DNA of 64,000 nt. Origin: DATBGO01 sp963840095 (GTDB taxonomy: Bacteria; Actinomycetota; Actinomycetes; Streptosporangiales; Streptosporangiaceae). The notes under the pieces are model-generated. The model saw only the letters and a list, made by a program, of their open reading frames with translations, was not told the DNA's origin and searched no databases. Location of the stretch: positions 62,001 through 126,000 of the forward strand of contig CAWIXN010000004.1 in NCBI GenBank assembly GCA_963840095.1, read 5' to 3'. A program made the position numbers and the translations under genes. Of the stretch, positions 34,238 to 43,335 are shown piece by piece (the first letter of the stretch is position 1; each line of letters begins with the position of its first letter).

Positions 34238-35539
34238 TTACGCAGTGAAGTCACAGGGCAGGTGCTTGATGCCGTTGATGAAGCTCGACAAGAGCCGGTC
34301 GGGCGGCGCCGAGGCATGGACGTCGGGCACCCTGGCGAGCAGCTCTCGCAGGATCGCGGAGATCTCCCTGCGCGCCAGGTGCGCCCCCAGGCAGAAATGC
34401 GGGCCAGCGGCCCCGAAGCCGACGTGCGGGTTGGGCGAGCGGGTGATGTCGAAGCGGGCCGGATCGCCGAACACGGACTCGTCCCGGTTGGCTGCCCAGT
34501 ACAGCAGCATGGCCTTGTCGCCCGCGCGGTAGTCGTGGCCGTTCATCGTGGTGTCATGGGTCACGGTGCGCCGCATCCAGACCACCGGCGAGGCGTACCG
34601 CACGATCTCCTCTACCGCGCCGGCGATCCGGCCCTCGAGGTCGGCCAGCAGCAGCGCGCGCTGATCGGGGAAATCGGTCAGCAGCGTCAGGGCATGGGAG
34701 ATCGCCGTCCGGGTCGTCTCGTTGCCCGCCACCACCAGCAGGATGAAGAACGAGGCGAGCTCAGCCTCCGTCAGCTGTTCCCCGTCGACGTTGGCCGTCG
34801 CGAGTGCCGAGGTCAGGTCGTCGCCGGGGTTCTGGATGCGCCGCGCCGCCAGCTCGGTGACCAGCGCGGCGAGTTCCTGGCCGGCCGCGAGGATCTGGGT
34901 GACCGCCTCGTTGAGATCGGCGCTGAGGAACTCGGGGTCGGCTCCGGACAGGATGATGTTGGTGTCCTTCAGCACCATGGCATAGTGCTCATCCCCGATT
35001 CCCATCATCTTGCAGATGATCTTCAGGGGCAGCCGTGCCGACACGTGCTCGACGAAGTCACACGGCCCGGCGGCCAGCAGATCGTCCACGATCTCAGTGG
35101 CGGTGAGCTGGACGTCGTGCTCGAACTTCCTGATCATCCTCGGGGTGAAGGCGCGGGAGACGATCCGGCGGAGCCTGGCGTGCCTCGGATCGTCCATGTT
35201 GATCATCGAGCCGAAGTACTCGTTGAACTCGGCAGGCAGGTCCTGGATGCTGGTGGCCCCGCCGGCCGAGGAGAACATCTCGGGGTGCCTGCTGGCCTCG
35301 GTCACGTCAGCGTGCCTGACCAGCGCGTAGAAGCCGGGTCCCGGCGCGCCGAAAGGAGACTCAGGCTCGGCGTAGAACGCAGGCCCGGGCAGCGCGCGCA
35401 GCCGCGCGAACGCCGCGTCGCGCCGGTCAAGCGGAAGTCCCCAGAATTCGGTCTGTGATAGATCGACGTCACCGGCCGTACGGGCCTGCGGTGCGGTCAC
35501 GGCGGTCGCCCTCCGCTTAGAACTGGGTTCGGTTTCCAT
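34238..35539 (-). CDS. Cytochrome P450 (CYP124/125/142-like)
   Basis: Heme monooxygenase, about 433 residues. The oxygen-binding I helix reads LLVVAGNETTRTAI, the ExxR motif is EEIVRYASPVVWMRR, and the heme loop is GFGAAGPHFCLGAHLARREI with the proximal Cys. The ending SSFINGIKHLPCDF and the heme-loop style resemble the CYP124/CYP125/CYP142 families that hydroxylate sterol side chains and branched lipids; this is a family-level guess. ATG 35539 was preferred to a GTG 36 nt upstream, without decisive evidence. No ferredoxin gene is adjacent. Confidence 0.9.
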   Translation of the reverse strand: METEPSSKRRATAVTAPQARTAGDVDLSQTEFWGLPLDRRDAAFARLRALPGPAFYAEPESPFGAPGPGFYALVRHADVTEASRHPEMFSSAGGATSIQDLPAEFNEYFGSMINMDDPRHARLRRIVSRAFTPRMIRKFEHDVQLTATEIVDDLLAAGPCDFVEHVSARLPLKIICKMMGIGDEHYAMVLKDTNIILSGADPEFLSADLNEAVTQILAAGQELAALVTELAARRIQNPGDDLTSALATANVDGEQLTEAELASFFILLVVAGNETTRTAISHALTLLTDFPDQRALLLADLEGRIAGAVEEIVRYASPVVWMRRTVTHDTTMNGHDYRAGDKAMLLYWAANRDESVFGDPARFDITRSPNPHVGFGAAGPHFCLGAHLARREISAILRELLARVPDVHASAPPDRLLSSFINGIKHLPCDFTA

Positions 35540-35657
35540 CGTCGCAGAACGCCGGGGCAGCGGGAAAGGTAACACTTCCGCGGCCCGGGCCGGGCAAGGT
35601 GGCCCGGGCGCCCGCGAAATGAACAGGATTTATAACGCAGGGCGGCATGCTGGTGTC

Positions 35658-36491
35658 ATGACCAGAGCAAGCTCACGTCCGGTTGGCGAGGACGTGCCCT
35701 ACCTCATCAGCTGCCTCCAGGAGCAGGGCGAGCTGCTAGCCGGCTTTGTTACCGCCGCGGGCCTGCACGCACCGGTTCCCACCTGTCCGGGGTGGCAGGT
35801 CGCCGACCTGGTACGGCACCTGGGCTTCGTGCACCGCTGGGCCACGGGATATGTATCCGAGTGCCGCACCGAGATGGTAGACACCCCCGATGATGCCGGG
35901 CTGCTTGAGCGAGGGCCAGCCGACCAGGTGCTCCTGCAGTGGTTCCGTGAGGGTCACGCCGGGCTGGTGCGCACGCTGGAGCAGGCCAGCTCTGAGCTGG
36001 TCTGCTGGACTTTTCTCGACTCGGCGTCGCCGCTGACGTTCTGGGCCAGGAGGCAGGCGCATGAGACCGCGATTCACCGCGCTGACGTGGAGCTGGCCGC
36101 AGGCCCTGACGGCGCCGTGAGCCCGTTTCCCGCGCGGCTGGCCGCCGACGGCATCGACGAGCTCGTGATGGGTTTCGGCCGCAGGAAGGCGGCTCGCGGG
36201 CTGCGATCCGACCCCCCGATGGTGCTCGCCTTTCACGCCCTCGACGCCCTCGCGGGCGGGGAGTCTGGCGGCGCGGGCGATGACGGGGCGGCGCACTGGC
36301 TCGTCGCCATGGGCCCGGACCGGGCCGAGGTGTCGCGCGGGCGCGGGCCGGCCGACTGCGACATCTCGGGGAGTTCATCCGACCTGTACCTGATGCTGTG
36401 GAATCGCGCCGGGCTCAGCGGTCTCGACATGACCGGGGAAGTCGCCGCGTTCACTACCTGGTCGGACCAGCTCCGGGTGACCTGGAGCTGA
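35658..36491 (+). CDS. Maleylpyruvate isomerase family mycothiol-dependent enzyme (DinB/MDMPI)
   Basis: A 277-residue protein with the MDMPI N-terminal four-helix DinB fold: PTCPGWQVADLVRHLGFVHRW, WARRQAHETAIHRADVELAAG (metal-binding His set HETAIHR), and the C-terminal MDMPI domain ending in TGEVAAFTTWSDQLRVTW. Such enzymes use mycothiol for isomerisation, transfer or detoxification; the substrate is unknown. ATG 35658 begins the conserved part. Confidence 0.85.
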   Translation: MTRASSRPVGEDVPYLISCLQEQGELLAGFVTAAGLHAPVPTCPGWQVADLVRHLGFVHRWATGYVSECRTEMVDTPDDAGLLERGPADQVLLQWFREGHAGLVRTLEQASSELVCWTFLDSASPLTFWARRQAHETAIHRADVELAAGPDGAVSPFPARLAADGIDELVMGFGRRKAARGLRSDPPMVLAFHALDALAGGESGGAGDDGAAHWLVAMGPDRAEVSRGRGPADCDISGSSSDLYLMLWNRAGLSGLDMTGEVAAFTTWSDQLRVTWS

Positions 36492-36607
36492 CCAGCGGCC
36501 GCTTGCCCCGGCGATACCGCCTAGCCGCCTGGACGCCTAGCCGCCTGGACGGACCCGACGCCGGGCGGTCTGGCGGCCCGGCGACGGCGATTGTGAACCA
36601 TGGCAGC

Positions 36608-39600
36608 TCAGCGGGCGTGTTTCGTGGCCCGGCCGCGCTGCTTGCGCGATTGTGAACGCGGTCGGCCAGAAGCAGCGGGCTGACGCTGCTCGGTGCCTGG
36701 TTTCCCGGTCATGATCGCGATCGCAACTGGCTGCGGGACTCCGATCAGGTCCGCCACCGTACAGGCAACGGTTGCTCCCGCCGCGCGTACCAGCACCCAC
36801 CGCTGCCCGGCGGGACCGTCGCCGACCACTGTCGCGGAAGCGGCTTCGGTGCCGGAGGCCGACAGGCAGGCCGTCACGGCGCTGAGCCGCGCGGCCAGAA
36901 CATCCGGCGGCTCGCCCAGCCGGCTGCGCATGTCGTCCCGCATCCTGGCCAGGCCCGTGTCGGCCGGGCCGGTCTCGGCCGGGCTGGTCTCGGCCGGGCC
37001 GGTCTCGGCCGGGCTGGTCTCGGCCGGGCCGGTCTCGGCCGGGCTGGTCTCGGCCCCATCGGCCAGCGGGGCCGGCCCGGCGGCCGCCCACCCGCACGCC
37101 ACGGAGTCTGGGGCCGACACCGTCAGCGTGAACCCCTCCAGAGCGCCGCTGCCGAAAGCGATGCAGCTGGACAGCGGTCCCCCGTCCGGCATGACCGGCC
37201 CGGGCGGGCCCATCGTTTCCGCGACACCGGCCGGGCCGCCGCCAGCCGCGGCCTTGGACCGGTCGTCCGCGGGCGGCGACGGCTGCGGGACAATCGGGCC
37301 GGCTGCCTCCGGTGGCGCGAGGTGTTCCGGCTGTCCGCGGTGGACTGCTATCCGCAGCCGCGGGTCCAGGCCGAGGGTGGCCGTGCTCCGCTCTAGGTAG
37401 GCGGCGAGCACCGCGGGCGGCCAGGGCTCACTTCGCGCTAGCGGCCCCGTTTCGCGCAGCCGCAGGCCACGCCAGGTCACGAGCGGTCGGCCCGCCGCGT
37501 CCACAGCCTCAACATCCCAGACGTATTCACCTGGCACGGCGGGCGGCGTGATGGCGTCCGGGCCCGGGCTCTGTGCCGGAACGACGGGCTTTGGCCGGGC
37601 CGCGGCGTCAGCCATCGCCGCCTGCTGCGGGTCGCGGACCAAGGCCGCGCGTACCTCGACGGCGCCCTCCGCCACGATGCCGTGCAGCAGCACGGAGTCA
37701 CACCCGGCCAGCTGCAGCCTGCGATGCGGAACGCAGGCCTGCAGGACATGCCAGGTTGCGTCCACTAGCCCTGGGCTGCCCAGCACCAGCTGCTCTTCGG
37801 CCGGGTCGGCGAGGCCGCTGAACCAGGGCTCGTCGTCGCCGCCTTCGACCAGGGCTCGACATGACCTCGAGGTGACCTCGGGAAGGAGCGCAGCGCGCCG
37901 GAAGCGCCCGGCCTGGAAGCAGATCGGCCCGTAGAGCTCGGTGCCGTCGACGATCCCGGCGTCGCTGGCGGGCATCTCATCAAGCTCCGGCAGCGGCACC
38001 GCCCGGGACCTCGCGACGTCACCAGCCTCAAGGACGCAGCTGAATACAGCCCGGACATGATCAACGGCGAAACTGGTCTCTTCGCACCGAAGCACTGCAG
38101 TCACGGTGTCCCCGTCGCGCAGCGCGCAGATGCGGATCACCGTCCCGGGGTCCGCGCCGCCGGCCGGCACCACCACGGGAGAATCAACCGACAGCCCGGC
38201 TACGCGCCGCACCGGCCGGCCGGCCAGCACCGATGCCGCCTGCGCCAGCGCCTCCAGCGCCATCGCGGCCGGGAACACGGACGTGCCGTCGAGCAGGTAG
38301 TCGCCGAGGTAAGGGTCGGTGCGCGGCGAGATGCGCGCCTCGCAAACGAGTTCCACGCCCGGGTAGTAGGCCCGCACGGCCTGGAGGAACCTGCCGCTGG
38401 ATGGCCGGGCCGCCGGCGGTCGCCCGAGCACGCCGATCCGGCCGTGAACCGCGACGCTGGCCGGGAAGCCCGGCGTCGTCAGCATCCTCAGCAGCAGCCG
38501 CGACCCCTCGTTGACGCCGATCACGGTCACTCCGGCGCGCGCGAGCCGGTCCCTCATGGCCGGGCGTCCGGCCTGCTGCTCCGGCCCTGACCAGGCCGGC
38601 CAGTCAATGTGCAGGGCCCGGCAGCCTGGAATGGTCTCCGCCACCCGTTCGGCCTGGCTAGCGAGCGAGCCGCTGGCCAGGGCGAGCAGGCCGGCCCGGC
38701 CCATGCCGTAACGACTGGCGATGGAGCCGAACGTCGCGATGAGCCGGAGGCGCTCGGGCCTGACCGCTCCGAGCAGCTGGCTCAGGCCTGAGGTCTGCGC
38801 GGCGGCGTGTGCACGCATCTCCGGCTCGGTCAGCGCGCCGAGCGGTCGTGGCGCACTAGGTTCGGCCGCCTGAACGAGCGCGGTCACCAGGCCGAGCTTG
38901 CGTTCGATGCGGCGCACCGCGGCGGCCATGTCTTCCTTGCTAGCCAGGTCCACTACCTCTGATCCGACTCGCGCCCCGGCCGCCCGCAGCTGTTGCAGGC
39001 CGGCCAAGCTCTCATCGTCACGGTCGGGGACATCCGGCCCGATCACCGCGATGGCAGCGCCGCAGCACGCCAGCACCTGAGCCAGAGCCAGGCCGGAGCC
39101 GCCTGCTCCCCGGCTTACCAGCACGACGTCGGCCGGCCCGAGCGGGAAGCTGCCAAGGCCAGTGGTCTCCACGGGCGCCATCCGGGTCTCGTGCCGCCGC
39201 CCTGCGCTGTCGATGACAATCTCGCTGAAACGGCCGGGCTCGACAGCGGCGAAACGCTGCGCAGCCCGAAGCCCTTCGGCGCTTTCCGGTACCCGGATCA
39301 CGGTGATGCCAAGGTTCGGATGCTCTGCATGCAGGCTCGCATAGAAGCCGGTGAACCCGGGCCCATGCGTGATCACGGCCAGCTGGCCGACGCTTATGGC
39401 GTCCTGCGCGGCCAGCAACGCCGCGGTGCAGGCGTCTGGGTCCGCCGGGTCAGCCACGATCGCGAGAGCTCGTTCTGCCGCCGGATCATTGTCGAAAAGC
39501 TCCGATACCAGGTCCCGGAACGGCTCCGCGATGGCGACCCGCACCCGCCACCGCCCGTCGGTCCCGGTCGGCGGCACCTCGCCCTCGACAGGATGCAACT

Positions 39601-40542
39601 GCTCGGCAAAGCAGCGGACCCATGGAGCGACTCCGGGGATGATTCCGGGCGTATCGTCGGCGCGGGCCGCCGGCTGGATGTCGTGCTGGAGCGGCCCGGC
39701 GGGAGCGGTGCCTGACCCGGCTGAGCGGTTACCTGACGGGCGTGATGCCGACGCGGGCGACGCCAACTGGCGTGAGGCTGACGGGTGCGGGGCTGGCGGG
39801 CGGCCTGACGCGCGGATCCCGGCCCCGGGCGGATCGACAACGGGCTGGCCGCCCTCCGGCGTGGGAGCCTTCGCTGGGGCGGGCCGGGTGGCTGGCGCCT
39901 GCGTGCTTCGTGCTCCAGACGCTGCGGCGGAGAGAACGGGATCAGGCGGGCCAGCCGGCACCTCGCCGTTGGGTCCGGCGGGCGTGGCGCCTCGCGCCGT
40001 GCCCGACGCGGATTCGGGCCCGCTGGCCCGCGGCGGCCGGACGGCCGGCGCGGCGTGCATGCGCGGCTCCGCCTGACACGGATTGGTGATGAAGATCTGC
40101 TCGCGCCAGATATCGATGCGGCGCCATGGCTGCCCGTTGACGAGTTCCCCTGGATTGCCGAGGGCGCCGATCGCGAACAGCGCCGCGACCGCCCGGTCTG
40201 CGTCCTTGCCTGTCCCATCGCCCGCCAGGCTCACGGCGGGAACTCGGACCCACTCCGGCGCTGCTTCGCTCAAGGTCCGGCCCGGTCCGGCCTCTAGGAG
40301 CAGGCTGGCGCCCACGGCGCCAGTCTTCAGCGCCTGCTCTACTCCGCGTGGCGTATCGAACTGCGCGCACAGGACCTGTGTGACGTCAGGGACGGAGGTG
40401 ACCTCGCGGCCGGTCGCGGCGGAGATCAGCCGCCGGTGGGGCGGAGCCAGCTTCAGCTGCGCGGCGGCCGCCCGTAGCCTGGCGGCACGCTCACCTGGCC
40501 CGGAATGCTGGGCTATCGCAGAGGCCAGGATCTCGCCGAGCG
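36608..40542 (-). pseudogene. C-terminal part of a degenerate PksE-like iterative PKS (AT end, KR-like, DH-like, PPTase-like)
   Basis: Continues the KS-AT gene in another frame; the frame is open upstream of the first usable GTG (40315) and reads PLGEILASAIAQHSG, the expected continuation of the AT domain. Order, numbered from 40315: AT end (SLLLEAGPGRTLS), a Pro/Ala/Ser-rich linker (about 85-225) where the acyl carrier domain should be, a KR-like Rossmann region (VVLVSRGAGGSGLALA, 397-412) whose catalytic Tyr position reads GRAGLLALA, a hot-dog DH-like region in which the usual D-H reads GDYLLDG (Tyr673 for His), and a C-terminal region resembling the PksE phosphopantetheinyl-transferase end (QRWVLVRAAGATVACTVADL). 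No DSL phosphopantetheine site is visible. Confidence 0.75.
36961..37050. repeat. Three perfect 30-bp tandem repeats in the PKS C-terminus
   Basis: Three identical 30-bp units, each two near-identical 15-bp halves, encode Ala-Glu-Thr-Ser/Gly-Pro repeats on the minus strand. Copy number is likely to vary between strains. Confidence 0.9.
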
Positions 40543-42825
40543 GCCGGCCAGGTTGGCGGCGTCCGCTTCGGTCAGGCAGCCGGCCCAGGCGAGACCGGCC
40601 AGGTCGCCGAGGCCATATCCGACCGCCGCGCTGCCCTGAACGCCGAGCGGTTCGAGCCTGCGCAGCGCAGAGAGGGCGCCAAACACGATGTCGGCGGGCC
40701 CATTCAGGCCTGGCTCGGGGGTATCCCGCTCGCTAGTGTCGCGCTCGTTGCGGCTGCGCTGATCGGGGCCGTGCCCTTGGTGGCTGTTCCCGTTGCTGCC
40801 AGGCCGCTTCGCGGCAGGCCTCGCGGTGCCGGGCCAGCCGCCGCCGGGCCGTCTTCCGGAAAGCAGCAGCGTCACCCGGCCGTCCCCGCCATCTGCGGCG
40901 TAGATCCCCGGCTGCGTCGCGAGCAGCCCGTTGGCCAGCCGCGGCAGCATGGTCATCGCGTCCGTGGCCAGCCTGGCCAGCTGTTCCTGGCGGGAGGCGA
41001 CGATGGCCATCCGCACCGGGCCCTGTTCCCGGGCATCGCGCGCGAGCTGACAGGCGAGATCGCGCATTTCCGCGTCGGATAGCCAGGGGGATATCTGGGC
41101 GATCCGGGCCAGCACGGGGAGCATCGCCTTCCGGTCGGGTGCGTGCAGCAGGTAAGCGGTCGCCCGGACCTGGCCCTCGCTGGGCTGGGCCGGGTGCTTA
41201 GCGGGATCGATGGCGAGCATGGTCTCGGTCGTCTCGCCAGGACGTGCGGAGCGCCCCCGGCGCTTGTGCCGCCCGCGGTCTGTCTGGCCACGGAGCACCA
41301 GATGAGCGTTTCCGCCGCCGGTGCCCATCGCGCTGACTCCTGCGATCCTGATGCCGTCCGGCCACGAAGCCGCCGTTCGCGGCAGCCACATCGCGGCATC
41401 GGTGCCCTGAAGCAGCGGGTGCGGCATGCTGAATCCGGTGGTCGGAGGGATCAGGCCGGTGCTGACCGCGAGCACCGTCTTGATCAGGCCCGCTGAGCCT
41501 GCTGCTGCCTTGGCGTGCCCGATATTGGCCTTGACGGAGCCGAGCGCCGCGAGCCTGCCCGCGCCTGCGCGCAGCTCCATGAGCGCGGTCAGCTCGGCGG
41601 TATCCCCGGCCGTGGTCCCCGACCCGTGTCCCTCGATCAGCTGGACGTCGGCCGGGTCGATCTGAGCCCGCTGATAAGCGCGGTTCAGCGCCAGCAGCTG
41701 GCTCTCCGGATCGGTCCCGGCGTGATTAGGCTGGCCGGCTGACGATACGCCCCAGCCAGCGATCTCCGCATACACCGGCAGGCCGCCGGCCCTGGCGTCG
41801 GCAGCGCGCATGAGGACGACAACCCCGCACCCCTCGCCCGGCAGGAAGCCGGTCGGGTTTTCGTCGTAGACCCGCATATCACCGCTGGCCAGTACCCCGG
41901 TCTTGGCCAGACCGACCAGCTCGAACGGGTCCAGGCTCAGGTCCACTCCGCCGGCCAGGGCGACGTCGAGGTCGCCCGTGGCCAGCGCGGCGCAGGCTGC
42001 CGCCACTGCGAGCAGCGATGACGCAGAAGAACCGTCCACAGCGTGGCTGCCGCCCCGGAAGCCGAAGTGACTGCAGATCCGGGCGGCGATGCTGGCGGGC
42101 ATGCTGCCCGCCAGCGAATGGTCGCTGATGCCGGGAAACGGCGCCAGGTACCTGGCCGCCGCGTGACGCAGTACCCGTGCGGCCCGGTCCCTGGGGATGT
42201 CACCGCTGGCCAGCGCGTCAGCGAGAACCCGTCGTACGTACGGCCAGCGCAGCCGCAGGGCCGCGGCGCGTGATGAGTCGCCGGTCAGCGTATTGCCGAT
42301 GATGACCCCGGTGCGCTGCAGCGCGAGACCGGTGCCGCCGGGAAACCCGGCCGCCGCGAGCGCTCGCGCCGCGGTCTCCAGCGCCAGCCAGTGGGCCGGA
42401 TCGGCGCCCAGGTAGACAGGCTCAGGGACGCCGAATGCCTTCCAGTCGAACTGCCAGCCTTCCAGCACCGCTACCCGGGTGCTGTAGGTCGCGTCGGGCG
42501 TGGCCGGGTCTGCGCTGTAGTAGTCGAGCAGGTCCATCCGGCACGGCGGCAGTCGGCGGAACGCCCGGCGGCCAGTCAGGACGACGTCTAGCAGTTCCGC
42601 CGGATCGTTCGCGTCAGGGAAGCGGCATCCCATGCCGACCACCGCGATAGGCTCGTCGCTCGCGGCAGGCCATTGTTGTTCAGCCGCGCCGCGCTCTGGC
42701 TCCCGCCGCTCCGGCGTGTCAGACCCAAAGCGCTGCGCCTCGGCAATTACCGCGCGCTCGGGCTGACGAGGATCCAGAAAGTGCCGAACTGGGCGCAGTA
42801 ATTGCGCGCGTGACCGAATATCCAT
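40513..42825 (-). CDS. N-terminal part of a degenerate PksE-like iterative PKS (KS with Cys to Ser, AT fragment)
   Basis: 770 residues before an apparent frameshift near 40540. Residues 58-515 form a ketosynthase closest in style to enediyne PksE: IAVVGMGCRFPD, AGGVDLSLDPFELVGLAKTG, GFLPGEGCGVVVLMR. The active-site block, expected as VDGACASS, is VDGSSASS, so the nucleophile position is Ser267 (codon TCT, one base from TGT); His400 (EGHGSGTT) and His437 (NIGHAKA) remain. Residues 650-765 are an AT start with the elbow GHSLG changed to GYGLG (736-740). ATG 42825 follows GGGGGAG. No typical enediyne genes (thioesterase, E3-E5) are nearby. Either a decaying gene or a non-catalytic protein. Confidence 0.8.
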   Translation of the reverse strand: MDIRSRAQLLRPVRHFLDPRQPERAVIAEAQRFGSDTPERREPERGAAEQQWPAASDEPIAVVGMGCRFPDANDPAELLDVVLTGRRAFRRLPPCRMDLLDYYSADPATPDATYSTRVAVLEGWQFDWKAFGVPEPVYLGADPAHWLALETAARALAAAGFPGGTGLALQRTGVIIGNTLTGDSSRAAALRLRWPYVRRVLADALASGDIPRDRAARVLRHAAARYLAPFPGISDHSLAGSMPASIAARICSHFGFRGGSHAVDGSSASSLLAVAAACAALATGDLDVALAGGVDLSLDPFELVGLAKTGVLASGDMRVYDENPTGFLPGEGCGVVVLMRAADARAGGLPVYAEIAGWGVSSAGQPNHAGTDPESQLLALNRAYQRAQIDPADVQLIEGHGSGTTAGDTAELTALMELRAGAGRLAALGSVKANIGHAKAAAGSAGLIKTVLAVSTGLIPPTTGFSMPHPLLQGTDAAMWLPRTAASWPDGIRIAGVSAMGTGGGNAHLVLRGQTDRGRHKRRGRSARPGETTETMLAIDPAKHPAQPSEGQVRATAYLLHAPDRKAMLPVLARIAQISPWLSDAEMRDLACQLARDAREQGPVRMAIVASRQEQLARLATDAMTMLPRLANGLLATQPGIYAADGGDGRVTLLLSGRRPGGGWPGTARPAAKRPGSNGNSHQGHGPDQRSRNERDTSERDTPEPGLNGPADIVFGALSALRRLEPLGVQGSAAVGYGLGDLAGLAWAGCLTEADAANLAGRSARSWPLR

Positions 42826-43185
42826 TGCTCCCCCGAATATGGCCTAATTCCCCCTGGGCCCTGCCCAGCCGCGTGCGCCTTCCCCAGGTCGTGGCCGCTA
42901 TCCGGCCAGATCTGCACGCCGACCACATGCAGCGCTGCGGATGGGTGACCAAGACATTATTGGTGCTCCGGCCGTCGGTCAAGGTGGAATGCAGTAAGCG
43001 CTGTCTTGCGCATCCAGCCGCATTCAAGGATTGACTTGCTATCTTTGCAGGTAAGCTAATGATTAAGTTAGACAAAGCGATGAAGTCAGGCTATGGGCCA
43101 TCCTGCGCGCCGACGGCGCCAAGTCGGCCGGGGCGACTGCGGGCTCAGGTCGTCCGGTATGCCGTCCCTGGTGCGCGTCATGCGG
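42826..43185. other. Gene-free divergent region between PKS and leuS leader
   Basis: No coding region is supported. It contains the minus-strand ribosome site GGGGGAG of the PKS gene and an AT-rich patch at about 43030-43090 with TTGACT at 43032 and several TA-rich hexamers, suggesting promoters, although spacing to a -10 is not ideal. Confidence 0.5.
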
Positions 43186-43191
43186 TACCCT
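43186..43191 (+). promoter_or_regulatory. -10 hexamer TACCCT for the leuS leader
   Basis: TACCCT ends 6 nt before the leader-peptide ATG, so the leader mRNA probably begins at that ATG. Confidence 0.5.
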
Positions 43192-43197
43192 CAGATC

Positions 43198-43227
43198 ATG
43201 CGTTCTGCCCGGCTGCTTCTTACTTAG
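43198..43227 (+). CDS. Leucine leader peptide of leuS
   Basis: Nine codons encode MRSARLLLT. Three consecutive Leu codons are CTG CTT CTT; CTT is rare in this GC-rich genome, which would sharpen the response to low charged tRNA-Leu. Two hairpins and a T-run follow before leuS, the layout of ribosome-mediated attenuation. Confidence 0.75.
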   Translation: MRSARLLLT

Positions 43228-43258
43228 CCGCGCCGACTGACCTGTCGTAGGCGCGGCT
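43226..43258 (+). promoter_or_regulatory. Leader hairpin overlapping the leader-peptide stop
   Basis: AGCCGCGCC (43226-43234) pairs with GGCGCGGCT (43250-43258), nine base pairs. A ribosome stalled at the Leu codons would cover the left arm and free the right arm, whose end CGGCTGCC can pair with GGCAGCCG at 43288-43295 and invade the terminator stem by three bases. Confidence 0.6.
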
Positions 43259-43287
43259 GCCCCTCGTGACCGAGGGGCATTTTGTTT
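43259..43287 (+). terminator. Attenuator (intrinsic terminator) upstream of leuS
   Basis: GCCCCTCG pairs perfectly with CGAGGGGC around the loop TGAC, followed by ATTTTGTTT. It lies after the Leu leader peptide and 49 nt before the leuS start, so it would stop transcription when leucine is plentiful. Confidence 0.75.
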
Positions 43288-43335
43288 GGCAGCCGAGCCC
43301 GGCGCGGAGCCGGACCTAGTCAATCGCGAGGAACC

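Noticed and set aside
40500..40560. Programmed -1 ribosomal frameshift in the PKS
   Set aside because: No slippery heptamer of the X XXY YYZ kind and no evident downstream pseudoknot; an indel is simpler.
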